Shown here: piece by piece, positions 1 through 6,482 of the stretch
Position numbering within the stretch: position 1 is the stretch's first letter
How the letters are laid out: every line of letters starts with the position of its first letter
Assembly: GCA_026986935.1 (NCBI GenBank)
Contig: JALSNP010000019.1
Coordinates: forward strand, 1 to 16,513
Length of the DNA: 16,513 bases
Direction: 5' to 3'
From: Pyrodictiaceae archaeon
Lineage (GTDB): Archaea > Thermoproteota > Thermoprotei_A > Sulfolobales > Pyrodictiaceae
Translations under genes and position numbers: made by a program
The notes under the pieces: model-generated
Databases searched by the model: none
What the model was told of the DNA's origin: nothing
Seen by the model: the letters and a program-made list of their open reading frames with translations, nothing else

Positions 1-282
1 AGGGTTCTTTAATGCTAGGCTATTGCTTGTATCGACGTAGACTGTTTGCATCCAGAGAATATTGCTTGGCACCTCGAGGCTATCTACGAGGAGGTACTTG
101 GTGTCGTGGAAGACATAGCTCCGCGCTCTTATAGCCTCCTCGATCTCCTCCGCGCTGAGACCCCTTGCCACCGCTAAGCCGCTGGCCATGGGTGCTTTGA
201 CGTTAAATACCTCGTAGAGGATATTGTATAGCTCTTCTGGTATTTGTATAGCTCCCTGTCTTAATGCCTTGGAGAACTCCAA
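1..282 (-). CDS. Unrecognised protein, 5' part only (runs off the left edge)
   Basis: An open frame of 94 codons reads leftward from a UUG start at 282 to the window edge, starting MEFSKALRQG. An in-frame UAG lies a few codons upstream, so the start is confined to this place. A GGGG run about 6 bases before the UUG serves as ribosome binding site. Codon choice and composition look like real coding DNA: the frame is rich in Glu, Ala and Leu, with helical stretches such as GLSAEEIEEAIRARSYVF, and has no internal stops. I do not recognise a family. The gene has its own promoter space (283-418), since the gene upstream on the same strand ends at 419. A TATA-like stretch lies at 363-372. The C-terminal part is outside the window, so function cannot be judged. 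Confidence 0.6.
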   Translation of the reverse strand, partial: MEFSKALRQGAIQIPEELYNILYEVFNVKAPMASGLAVARGLSAEEIEEAIRARSYVFHDTKYLLVDSLEVPSNILWMQTVYVDTSNSLALKNP

Positions 283-359
283 GCATGCCCCCTATTGTCT
301 TGGTGGGAGTGTATAGGGGGGTTATTCTTAGCCGTTTTCCTAGTAAAATGCTTATCAAT

Positions 360-374
360 AAGTTTATAAAAACT
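360..374 (-). promoter_or_regulatory. Candidate TATA box for the left-edge gene
   Basis: The minus strand reads TTTTTATAAACTT here, a good archaeal TATA-like element in an AT-rich pocket. It would place transcription start near 340 and leave a leader of about 55 bases. The rest of 283-418 shows only AT-rich DNA. Confidence 0.4.
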
Positions 375-418
375 AGCACTTGTTGTCATAAGTTTTGATA
401 TAATATTTTTGAGCCGAG

Positions 419-1147
419 CTAGCATTTACAGTTCTTCCTAGGAGTGAGCTCGAACTTGAACATCTCCATGGAGTAAGCATCTACGACGAGCATCTTTCCC
501 TTAGCAACCTCCCCTATGCCGGTAACGAGTTTAACAAGCTCAGTAACAGCTATGGATCCGACTAGGCCAACGACAGAGCCTATGACCGGTACTTGTGAAG
601 GTGTTTTGAGCTTTGGTGGCAAGACGCAGCGCAGGCAGGGTGTTTCCCCGGGGACAATTACTGTTACTTGGCCCTGGAACCCGTGTATACCAGCATAGAC
701 GTAGGGCTTACCTAGACGGTAGGCTGCTTCATCGATTAGGAACCGTGTCTCCCAGTTATCGAGGCCGTCAATAACTATGTCGACTCTCTTCAATAATTCC
801 TCCACATTATCCCGTGTTATGCCCTCTGTCACGACCTCTATCTCCACGTTAGGGTTTAGCTTTTTCAGCTTCTCGGCCGCCGAGACTGGTTTAGCCTTGC
901 CTATGTCATCGGTCCAGTGAAGTATCTGCCTATTCAGATTGCTCAACTCGACTACATCGTTATCAGCGAGTACTAGCTTCCTTACACCCACGGCTGCTAG
1001 GTATATTGCCTCGACCGAGCCTAGGCCGCCAACACCGGCCACGAGCACCCTTGTGTTCTTAAGCTTCTTCTGCCCCTCAATACCCAGTATCGGTAACTGC
1101 CTAGAATACCTCTTCATCTCGTGACTAGCTAGCTCGCCAGCGCTCAC
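419..1147 (-). CDS. ThiF/MoeB/HesA-family adenylyltransferase (E1-like, archaeal UbaA type)
   Basis: This is an E1-like enzyme of 242 residues that would adenylate the C-terminal glycine of a ubiquitin-like or MoaD/ThiS-like sulfur carrier, for molybdopterin or tRNA thiolation. The nucleotide-binding loop GVGGLGS is at about 38-44, followed by the acidic ADND segment (61-64), NLNRQ (70-74) with the Arg-Gln pair, Lys86, and DGLDN (128-131). A zinc site is suggested by Cys171/Cys174 (CLRC) and a C-terminal pair, Cys240/Cys242. That pair is CxC at the very end, where MoeB normally has CxxC and a few more residues. The start is GUG at 1147; GGAGG lies about 17 bases upstream, which is far, so a shorter form starting at MKRYSRQ (residue 11) is possible. 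It is a single-gene unit with no molybdopterin gene beside it. The family is certain; the carrier partner is not. Confidence 0.9.
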   Translation of the reverse strand: MSAGELASHEMKRYSRQLPILGIEGQKKLKNTRVLVAGVGGLGSVEAIYLAAVGVRKLVLADNDVVELSNLNRQILHWTDDIGKAKPVSAAEKLKKLNPNVEIEVVTEGITRDNVEELLKRVDIVIDGLDNWETRFLIDEAAYRLGKPYVYAGIHGFQGQVTVIVPGETPCLRCVLPPKLKTPSQVPVIGSVVGLVGSIAVTELVKLVTGIGEVAKGKMLVVDAYSMEMFKFELTPRKNCKC

Positions 1148-1202
1148 GGAGATTCACCGAGTACCTCCTCTCTCCTAGCCCGTACGGCTCTAAGCAGGGG
1201 AG

Positions 1203-1219
1203 CCTATTATCGTTAAGCA
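1203..1219 (-). promoter_or_regulatory. Candidate TATA element for the E1-like gene
   Basis: The minus strand reads GCTTAACGATAATAGGC. It is the only AT-rich patch at a useful distance (about 60 bases) upstream of the GUG start at 1147. The 257-base gap 1148-1404 otherwise holds no open frame or RNA gene that I can support. Confidence 0.3.
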
Positions 1220-1355
1220 TCCAGGGCGCTAACGCATTTGGGTAACCGTTGCATATTGCTAGGGGTCGGATCGTCGTGAGATCTTCATAGCGCCCACGGC
1301 TCTGACTGGGACGGCGTCGCCATCCCCCAGCCCTATTATCTCCTATGTCCTCCTA

Positions 1356-1368
1356 TAGGGTTTTAGCA
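1356..1368 (+). promoter_or_regulatory. Candidate TATA element for the creatininase-family gene
   Basis: A TATAGGGTTTTAGC stretch lies about 40 bases upstream of the GUG start at 1405, which would leave a short leader carrying GGGAGGAG just before the start. The match to an archaeal TATA box is weak. Confidence 0.25.
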
Positions 1369-1404
1369 GGGTTGGGGCAGAGGGGCCCGGTATAGGGAGG
1401 AGCT

Positions 1405-2121
1405 GTGACGCGCTCTATTCTATTAGCATCAGCGGCTTCGGGCAGCGACGAGAGCATTGTTATACTCCCGATAGGCTCGTTGGAGAACCATGGCGTGCTC
1501 CCGCTTGGTACCGATGTTCTTATAGCTACATGCGTCTCGGAGAAGGCTGCGAGGCTTGCAGCATGCCGTGGAGTGGTTACTGCTCCTCCTATACCCTACT
1601 CGGTGGCAGTGGAACACGCTGCTCCCCGTATCACGTGCAGCCCTGAAACCTTCATAAGGTACTTAGAAGAGGTTGGGGCGAGCCTACTTGAATGGAGCAG
1701 AGGCGCTGTATTCGCGGTATTCCATGGGGGCGCGTTCTCAGCCGCTTATCTTGCTGCTAGGGTTCTCCGTGCAAAGGGCCACAATATAGCAGTCTATAGT
1801 GTGTGGGAGGCTGTTTCCCGGATCCTTAGGGACTTGTACGACGTGGATGCTGGGCTCATACACGCTGACCCGATAGAGGCTAGCATGCTACTTGCGTGCG
1901 GGCACAGCGTGGGTGTGCAGAGGGCTAGTAAGGAGGCGGTTCTCGAATCCCTGCCTACGCTAAGGCAGCCGCGCGTAACCCCCTGGGTGCATAGCGATGT
2001 TCCCCGCTTATACCCAGGCTCATTAGTGCAAGCATCTGAGGAGCTTGGAGAAGAGCTAGTAAGCGCTGTGGCTAAGGAGCTTGCTGATTACGCTTGCAGC
2101 CTGGCCGGGGGCTATGCCTAG
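1405..2121 (+). CDS. arfB: Creatininase-family hydrolase, probable ArfB (riboflavin/F420 pathway formamide hydrolase)
   Basis: This 238-residue protein belongs to the creatininase fold. The metal-site motifs are visible: GSLENHG (24-30, with Glu27 and His29), LGTD (34-37, with Asp37), FHGG (106-109, with His107) and HADPIEAS (153-160, with His153 and Glu158). The usual NGHGGN is changed here to VFHGGA. In archaea a creatininase-like enzyme, ArfB, removes formate from 2-amino-5-formylamino-6-ribosylaminopyrimidinone phosphate, the step after GTP cyclohydrolase III. I assign ArfB by inference from the gene's position next to ribH, ribC, ribB and arfC. Creatinine breakdown would make no sense here. 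The start is GUG with GGGAGGAG a few bases upstream. It is transcribed toward the riboflavin operon, and its last 66 bases overlap the end of the deaminase-like gene on the other strand. Confidence 0.75.
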   Translation: MTRSILLASAASGSDESIVILPIGSLENHGVLPLGTDVLIATCVSEKAARLAACRGVVTAPPIPYSVAVEHAAPRITCSPETFIRYLEEVGASLLEWSRGAVFAVFHGGAFSAAYLAARVLRAKGHNIAVYSVWEAVSRILRDLYDVDAGLIHADPIEASMLLACGHSVGVQRASKEAVLESLPTLRQPRVTPWVHSDVPRLYPGSLVQASEELGEELVSAVAKELADYACSLAGGYA

Positions 2122-3219
2122 AGTCTTATAAGAGGCCATTCTCTTTACAAGGGTTATGATCGGGTCACTGCTCCAACCAATCTCCGGTATGAGTGATATA
2201 ACTGCTCCTCGTCCGAGGAAATCGTACTCCTTATCCCATAGGCCGAGGAGCTTGGTGCAACTAGTTGTTATGCTGAGAAGAATACTTGTAGCGATGCTCT
2301 TTGCACTAGTCCTGGAACTAGCGTGTACGGATAAGTAGCTATACGCGGCCTCCTCCTCTATGTAGGGAGGGATCCAGGCCGCGTTATCTGTCCCCAGCCC
2401 GACGAGAGTCTCCTCCACGAGTCTGGGCAAGATGCTTAGCCTCGGGAGTTTACCTAGGTGATACATGTTCGAGCGGGGACAAAACACTACGCCTATACCC
2501 TCCCGGGCAAGTACAAGTAGTTCCTCATCCGATAACTCTGTTAAATGAATAGCCGCGTGGGGCTTAGCTCCTAGGACGATCTCGTAGTCTCCCATGCCGC
2601 GAAGCTGTCTAGTCTCTGATACGTGGACATGTACATAGCCATTAATGTTGCTAGCCATTCTTACAAGCTCCACTAGCTCGGAGTAACTGATATCAAATAC
2701 CGTGTCTAGTCCTACACCCTTGTAGAGCTCTAGTAAGCCTCTATACTCGGAGTAGCTTTTCACAACTGGTTGTGCGAGCACGCGTACACCTATACCCCTA
2801 GCCTTAAGCACCCCTGTGATTATCTCCGCTCCTTCCTTACCCAGCTCGGCGTAAGCGCCTAAGTATAGTGTTCCACGGGACGCTAGCCGAGAGGCTAGTC
2901 TCTCAAGCCTCCTAGAAACCTCGCTAACACTAAGCGCTTGTAACGCCCTATACTTGAGCCCCTGGGGGAGAGCAACTAGCTCCTCGAGGTCCCGATCCTC
3001 CCCCATCTCCGCCAAGGCGTAGTCCAGTAAATGGATATGCGCATTACACAGAGCCGGCATTATGACCGCTGGGATTCTCCGAGCACCTGGGGGACAGCCA
3101 GGAGAGAAACCAGCTATACCTTCCTCATCAACCTCTATACATGGAGCCCTAACTAGGTCAAAACCATGACCGCTGGGGATAAACGCATAGGCTAGCTCGA
3201 CGAATAAGCGGCTACTCAA
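2056..3219 (-). CDS. Amidohydrolase-superfamily deaminase-like protein; candidate missing deaminase of archaeal riboflavin synthesis
   Basis: A 387-residue amidohydrolase of the COG0402 kind (cytosine/guanine/SAH deaminases, chlorohydrolases). The metal and catalytic set is intact: NAHIH (His61, His63), VHVHVSET (His199 and Glu202), [11 protein letters not shown] (His225) and GTDNA (Asp278), plus VVFCPRSN (244-251), typical of the deaminase branch. The start is UUG at 3219 inside the last codons of ribH, overlapping by 8 bases, so the two are almost surely cotranscribed and translationally coupled. In archaea the reductase ArfC acts first, and the later deamination of the ribitylaminopyrimidine phosphate has, to my knowledge, no assigned gene; bacteria use the unrelated RibD deaminase domain. 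Position and fold make this protein a good candidate, but that is inference. It could instead deaminate another purine or pyrimidine. The 3' end overlaps arfB antiparallel. Confidence 0.85.
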   Translation of the reverse strand: MSSRLFVELAYAFIPSGHGFDLVRAPCIEVDEEGIAGFSPGCPPGARRIPAVIMPALCNAHIHLLDYALAEMGEDRDLEELVALPQGLKYRALQALSVSEVSRRLERLASRLASRGTLYLGAYAELGKEGAEIITGVLKARGIGVRVLAQPVVKSYSEYRGLLELYKGVGLDTVFDISYSELVELVRMASNINGYVHVHVSETRQLRGMGDYEIVLGAKPHAAIHLTELSDEELLVLAREGIGVVFCPRSNMYHLGKLPRLSILPRLVEETLVGLGTDNAAWIPPYIEEEAAYSYLSVHASSRTSAKSIATSILLSITTSCTKLLGLWDKEYDFLGRGAVISLIPEIGWSSDPIITLVKRMASYKTLGIAPGQAASVISKLLSHSAY

Positions 3220-3673
3220 TGAAAACCGTTTCCCCGCTAAACCTCGCCTCCTCCAGAGCCTTTATGCGGCGAGCAAGCTTTATAGCAGCCTCTACAGCCC
3301 TCCTAGCATAGTCATCAACTCTCTCCAAGGCTTGCATCCTGTTCATACCGGGGCCTGATATGCCGAGAGTTACTGGTTTACCAAACCTCTCCGCGAGATC
3401 AACCAGTTTCCTAGCCACCTGGTGAGCTATGACCTCGTCATGCTTGGTTGCACCAGTAATAATAGCCCCGAGAGCAACCACAGCATCTACATCGTCTTTG
3501 CGTAACAGCTTCTCAACCAGTAAGGGGATATCATAAGCCCCAGGCGCCTTAACCACGTAGGCGACCACTGCACCAAGGAACTTCGCGTGACTTATTGCAC
3601 GCTGCAACATAAGGTACGTAACATCGTAGTTGAACTCAGACACGACAATGCCAAGCCTAATAGGCTCCGACAA
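3212..3673 (-). CDS. ribH: 6,7-dimethyl-8-ribityllumazine synthase
   Basis: RibH condenses 5-amino-6-ribitylaminouracil with dihydroxybutanone phosphate to give lumazine, the penultimate step of riboflavin synthesis; the family forms pentamers or 60-mer shells. The 153-residue sequence shows SEFNYD (12-17), APGAYDIP (43-50), [19 protein letters not shown] (68-85, with catalytic His78) and [15 protein letters not shown] (104-118). Length is normal. It starts at UUG 3673; AAGGAGG sits almost against the start codon, with a GGGGG run further upstream at a better distance. It opens a two-gene unit with the amidohydrolase, and has its own TATA box and a candidate operator in the 232-base gap behind ribC. 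Confidence 0.96.
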   Translation of the reverse strand: MSEPIRLGIVVSEFNYDVTYLMLQRAISHAKFLGAVVAYVVKAPGAYDIPLLVEKLLRKDDVDAVVALGAIITGATKHDEVIAHQVARKLVDLAERFGKPVTLGISGPGMNRMQALERVDDYARRAVEAAIKLARRIKALEEARFSGETVFIE

Positions 3674-3696
3674 GCCTCCTTGCCCCCGAGAAGGCG

Positions 3697-3717
3697 TTAG
3701 TACCCCTCTTAGACTAA
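3697..3717. promoter_or_regulatory. Candidate operator: inverted repeat TTAGT-N11-ACTAA
   Basis: Perfect 5-base arms (TTAGT at 3697-3701, ACTAA at 3713-3717) abut the ribH TATA box on its downstream side, overlapping the expected transcription start. That is the usual place for an archaeal repressor. A regulator such as the archaeal riboflavin-responsive RbkR is possible, but I cannot confirm its motif from memory. Confidence 0.35.
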
Positions 3718-3733
3718 ATAAATATATTATACC
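3716..3733 (-). promoter_or_regulatory. TATA box of the ribH-deaminase unit
   Basis: The minus strand reads AGGTATAATATATTTATTT, the clearest AT-rich core promoter in the window. It lies about 45-60 bases upstream of the ribH start and predicts a leader of roughly 25 bases. Confidence 0.55.
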
Positions 3734-3836
3734 TCGTCTTCTATCGATTCTCCTCGCTCATTTTCTAGTATAACCTGATGCACCAAGCACATATGGTGAC
3801 GCTAGAATAGCTCGTCCTTACCGAAGAGATGGGCAG

Positions 3837-3880
3837 AAGCTACTATAGTTAGCATAGGAGTAGTAGAGCTTTGATAGCTT
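3837..3880. repeat. Inverted repeat AAGCTA ... TAGCTT in the ribC-ribH gap
   Basis: Six-base arms at 3837-3842 and 3875-3880 flank 32 bases that can themselves pair partly. It lies just behind the ribC stop and may act as a 3' end or termination structure for the long upstream operon. Nothing else in 3734-3905 is recognisable. Confidence 0.25.
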
Positions 3881-3905
3881 AGTTCGTAGCGCTCTCAGCC
3901 CTAGT

Positions 3906-4373
3906 TTAGGGAGCTATGGGTCCTGCATCTGGGTATCCCTGTCTTCTCCCTGTACCTGCGCGTCTTGTTAGCTCCTCGGGGTTTCGGAGAATTAGGTAGA
4001 GGTTCTCAGCGTGCTTCCTCGCCCGGTCAATAGCTATTCTATAGAGTTCTTTCTCGTCGCCTGACTCGTCCTCGTGCACTGTTACATCTATTATGTGCCT
4101 ATCTAGTTCTAGTTCTACTAGCTGTATTGCTAGGGAGTATACGGCGTAGCTTATCTTGTCTGTGAGGGTTTTCCCCACCCATCCGAACACCATGCCGGCT
4201 TCGCAGCCCTGCTCGGTCATGAGCTTCTTTATAGCTATGGGTATATCCTTGATACCTGGCACGGTTCTTCTGATAATCACTGCGTCCGGCATAAGGACTT
4301 GCAACGTCTCTATAGCGTGCTTGGCCATGTCTACTCTAGCAAAGGTTGTATCTACAATACAGATTCTCGTCAA
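3906..4373 (-). CDS. ribC: Archaeal-type riboflavin synthase
   Basis: This is the archaeal riboflavin synthase, related to lumazine synthase rather than to bacterial RibE; it dismutates two lumazines to riboflavin. The 155-residue protein begins MTRICIVDTTFARVDM and contains TVPGIKDIPIAIKKL (about 37-51), EQGCEAGMVFGWVGK (54-68), DVTVHEDE (96-103) and the C-terminal EELTRRAGTGRRQGYPDAGP. All of these match the Methanocaldococcus-type enzyme as I recall it, and the length is standard. The start is UUG at 4373 with GAGGT about 9 bases upstream. The first 38 bases lie inside the end of ribB in another frame, an unusually long coding overlap that implies coupled translation. It is the last gene of the run that begins with COG1325. 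Confidence 0.95.
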   Translation of the reverse strand: MTRICIVDTTFARVDMAKHAIETLQVLMPDAVIIRRTVPGIKDIPIAIKKLMTEQGCEAGMVFGWVGKTLTDKISYAVYSLAIQLVELELDRHIIDVTVHEDESGDEKELYRIAIDRARKHAENLYLILRNPEELTRRAGTGRRQGYPDAGPIAP

Positions 4374-5130
4374 GCTTCTCTACCTCTTCTATTATCTTGC
4401 TCCCCTCGAGTAGTACGAGGCCCTTTTCCTCTGCTATTTTTCTCGCCTTATCCACGCTTAGCGCTGTTCCCTTATCAAGCATCTCGACAATAACGGTCGA
4501 GGGTGTTAGCCCCGCTAGCATCGCGAGGTGGAGTGAGAGCTCGGTGTGGCCCCTTCTCTCGCCCAGAGTCCTCCCTAGGAGTACTGGTACGTGCCCTGGC
4601 GCGACAAAGTTCTCATAAAAATACCTCTTAGCCTCCTCGGTATCGCCTCTGATTAGGAATCCAAGCACCTTGTCAAGCTCTCTTATTGTGAGGGCTCGGT
4701 CCTTGTCACGAATCCCTGTCTCGGCTCTAGCGCTGTTAACCCATATGGAGAAGGCTGGTTTATCCCCGTAGCCTAGCGTACGCCTGGTGAGCGGGGATAG
4801 CTCTGGAATAGACTCGTATATTTCATGCGCGTATCTTAGCCCAAGCCTTCTGCCAGCTAGTAGGGGCATGGAGTAGCATATTAGTCCTCCAGCGAGTGTG
4901 CGCATCTCGTAAACGGTGTCAGCTGTTACAAATGATGCGTGGATGACGTAATCCACTTCGTTCTCTCTCCTATAATCATCGTGTATTAGAACGGGGTCCC
5001 CTCTACGAAACGCCCTAATAGCCTCCTCAAGCAAATAATCCATTTCTAAGCGCCTCCCCCTTAGGGGAAACTTCTTGCGGCAAAGAGGGCATAGGCCAAG
5101 GGTGCCTCGGTGTCTGCGAGTCCTAGACAA
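4336..5130 (-). CDS. ribB: 3,4-dihydroxy-2-butanone 4-phosphate synthase
   Basis: RibB converts ribulose 5-phosphate to the four-carbon unit used by RibH, releasing formate. The core is clear: DDYRRENEVDYV (51-62, with Glu56, Glu58 and Asp60), TLAGGLICYSMP (78-89), AETGIRDKDRALTI (136-149) and RRGHTELSLHLAMLAGL (192-208, with His195), then Glu216 and Asp219. At 264 residues it is longer than the usual 220 or so. The first 29 residues are basic and hold a CPLC pair (Cys14, Cys17). Two starts are possible: UUG at 5130, preceded by TAAGGAG 8 bases away that overlaps the arfC stop, or AUG at 5043, preceded by GGGGGAGG about 10 bases away. There is no fused GTP cyclohydrolase II domain. It lies between arfC (12-base gap) and ribC (38-base overlap). 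Confidence 0.94.
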   Translation of the reverse strand: MSRTRRHRGTLGLCPLCRKKFPLRGRRLEMDYLLEEAIRAFRRGDPVLIHDDYRRENEVDYVIHASFVTADTVYEMRTLAGGLICYSMPLLAGRRLGLRYAHEIYESIPELSPLTRRTLGYGDKPAFSIWVNSARAETGIRDKDRALTIRELDKVLGFLIRGDTEEAKRYFYENFVAPGHVPVLLGRTLGERRGHTELSLHLAMLAGLTPSTVIVEMLDKGTALSVDKARKIAEEKGLVLLEGSKIIEEVEKLDENLYCRYNLC

Positions 5131-5142
5131 GAGCTCTGCTCC

Positions 5143-5934
5143 TTAAACGCTTAGCCCCTTCACAGCCCTTTCTATCTCTTTTGATAGGCAGGTCTGAATG
5201 GGGGGCTCTCTTAGGACTGGTTCGCAGCACTTATCCAGTACACTGTATACTATGTGCACGCATTGGCCGCACGGGCAGAGTTCGGTGCATTTAAGGACTA
5301 GTTTTGGTGACTCATTTCTATTCCTAAACCCGGTTCCCCCGTAATCGTTCACTATGCTTACACCAGCCCCAAAGATATACGGGGTTATTGTTGCGCGTAG
5401 CTCGTCGACGACACGTCGCCTTAATAGGCTATAGTTCAGCGAGCCCCCTCCCTCAACTAGTACGCTCTGGATACCGTACTGCTCGTAGAGTATCTGTAAC
5501 GCTTCTCTTAGATTCACTTCGCTTCTAGGATCACTGGGTTCTCTTGACACTATTACATCAGCTCCTGTTTTTCTAATCATTGCTATTTTTTCCTCGTCAT
5601 CGCTAGCCGTTACCACTATGACCTTGGGCCCGGGTTCACGGAATATACGTAGGCCTGGGGTGAGCCGGAGCCTACCATCAACAACAACCCGGTAGTACTT
5701 ATTGGTACGTGGTTCTAGGCGCTTACGCAGAGTAGGGTTGTCAATGAGAACCGTGTTGGCTCCAACCATTACCGCTTCATGGGCGCCGCGAAGGAGCCTC
5801 AACCTAGCCAGGTCGTATGGGCAGCTTAGCTCGCTGAAACGAGTTGATGAGGCTATTCTCCCATCAATAGTCATTGTCGAGAATATTGTCACGTAGGGCC
5901 GTGGGCTCACTGGTGAACGCCTCCCCGACACCAT
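5143..5934 (-). CDS. arfC: 2,5-diamino-6-ribosylaminopyrimidinone 5'-phosphate reductase
   Basis: This RibD C-terminal-type (DHFR-fold) reductase reduces the ribose side chain to ribityl with NAD(P)H, the step after ArfB in archaea. Visible signatures: YVTIFSTMTIDGRIAS (14-29), GAHEAVMVGANTVLIDNPTL (50-69), VVVDGRLRL (83-91), VLVEGGGSLNYSLL (158-171) and ITPYIFGAG (183-191). No deaminase domain is attached. At 263 residues it is about 40 longer than usual, and the extra C-terminal part holds seven cysteines (216, 220, 222, 225, 236, 237, 249). AUG 5934 follows the Pop5 stop without a gap (TAG-ATG) but has no ribosome binding site. GUG at 5910 (residue 9) has GGGGAGG about 9 bases upstream and may be the true start. 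It joins the riboflavin genes to the RNase P operon. Confidence 0.93.
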   Translation of the reverse strand: MVSGRRSPVSPRPYVTIFSTMTIDGRIASSTRFSELSCPYDLARLRLLRGAHEAVMVGANTVLIDNPTLRKRLEPRTNKYYRVVVDGRLRLTPGLRIFREPGPKVIVVTASDDEEKIAMIRKTGADVIVSREPSDPRSEVNLREALQILYEQYGIQSVLVEGGGSLNYSLLRRRVVDELRATITPYIFGAGVSIVNDYGGTGFRNRNESPKLVLKCTELCPCGQCVHIVYSVLDKCCEPVLREPPIQTCLSKEIERAVKGLSV

Positions 5935-6477
5935 CTAGCTAGGGAGGGCTTTTTTGGCCCTCTTTATGGTACCGCTCGTTCTCACAGGTATTATGATTGC
6001 TCTTTTCCCACCCACCTTGCGTATAATCCCCATCGCTGCCAGCACAACGTACTTGGTGTCGTGTGTGCATCGTATTACCCCAGCGGCTCTCTCCGGGTCA
6101 TAGTATACGAGCTGAACCCCGCCAAGAGCCACTGATAATTGGCCACCGAGCCTCTCTATAGCACGTATTATTGCTTTCTCAACTTCTTGGGGCGAGGGCG
6201 GCTCATTGCCCTCATATACTATGTAGAAGGCGATGTATCTTCTCCTACGCTTGGCCCGAAGCTTTGAGAGGAAGTCCTCAGCGCGTATACTCCTAAGAGC
6301 GTGTAGAGCTGCCCTCGCTACTACCTTGTCGTGCTTCACTAGCCTCTCTACCACTCCCTCAAGCAAGGCTATTCTTTTCTCAAAGAGCTTCATACGCTTC
6401 GTGACCAGGTAGGCGTACAGCCCCACGGCTGTAGCGATAAGCAGTACTAGTAGTGATAACAGGTACTGAGCGTCCAC
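5935..6477 (-). CDS. rnp2: RNase P protein Pop5 (Rnp2) with N-terminal membrane helix
   Basis: The C-terminal half (about 78-175) is an archaeal Pop5: RRRRYIAFYIVYEG, EVEKAIIRAIERLGG, a GVIRCTHDTKYVVLAAMGII strand-helix, and VRTSGTIKRAKKAL at the end. Pop5 pairs with Rpp30 and helps the catalytic RNA cleave pre-tRNA leaders. Archaeal Pop5 is usually about 110-130 residues; this one has 180. Residues 5-25 are strongly hydrophobic (LLSLLVLLIATAVGLYAYLV), followed by basic residues and a helical, heptad-like stretch (29-70). This looks like a single membrane anchor with a short linker. The GUG start at 6477 is supported by AGGGGT 8 bases upstream, so the extension is probably translated. The gene lies 5 bases after rpp30 and ends next to arfC. 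Confidence 0.88.
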   Translation of the reverse strand: MDAQYLLSLLVLLIATAVGLYAYLVTKRMKLFEKRIALLEGVVERLVKHDKVVARAALHALRSIRAEDFLSKLRAKRRRRYIAFYIVYEGNEPPSPQEVEKAIIRAIERLGGQLSVALGGVQLVYYDPERAAGVIRCTHDTKYVVLAAMGIIRKVGGKRAIIIPVRTSGTIKRAKKALPS

Positions 6478-6482
6478 GACGC

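Noticed and set aside
1148..1404. Possible C/D RNA (GTCGTGAG and CTGA motifs) in the gap before arfB
   Set aside because: The C-box match is poor and the spacing between the two motifs is only about 20 bases, with no second pair.
3674..3905. FMN riboswitch upstream of ribH
   Set aside because: The conserved RFN element sequences are absent, and such riboswitches are not known to me in archaea.
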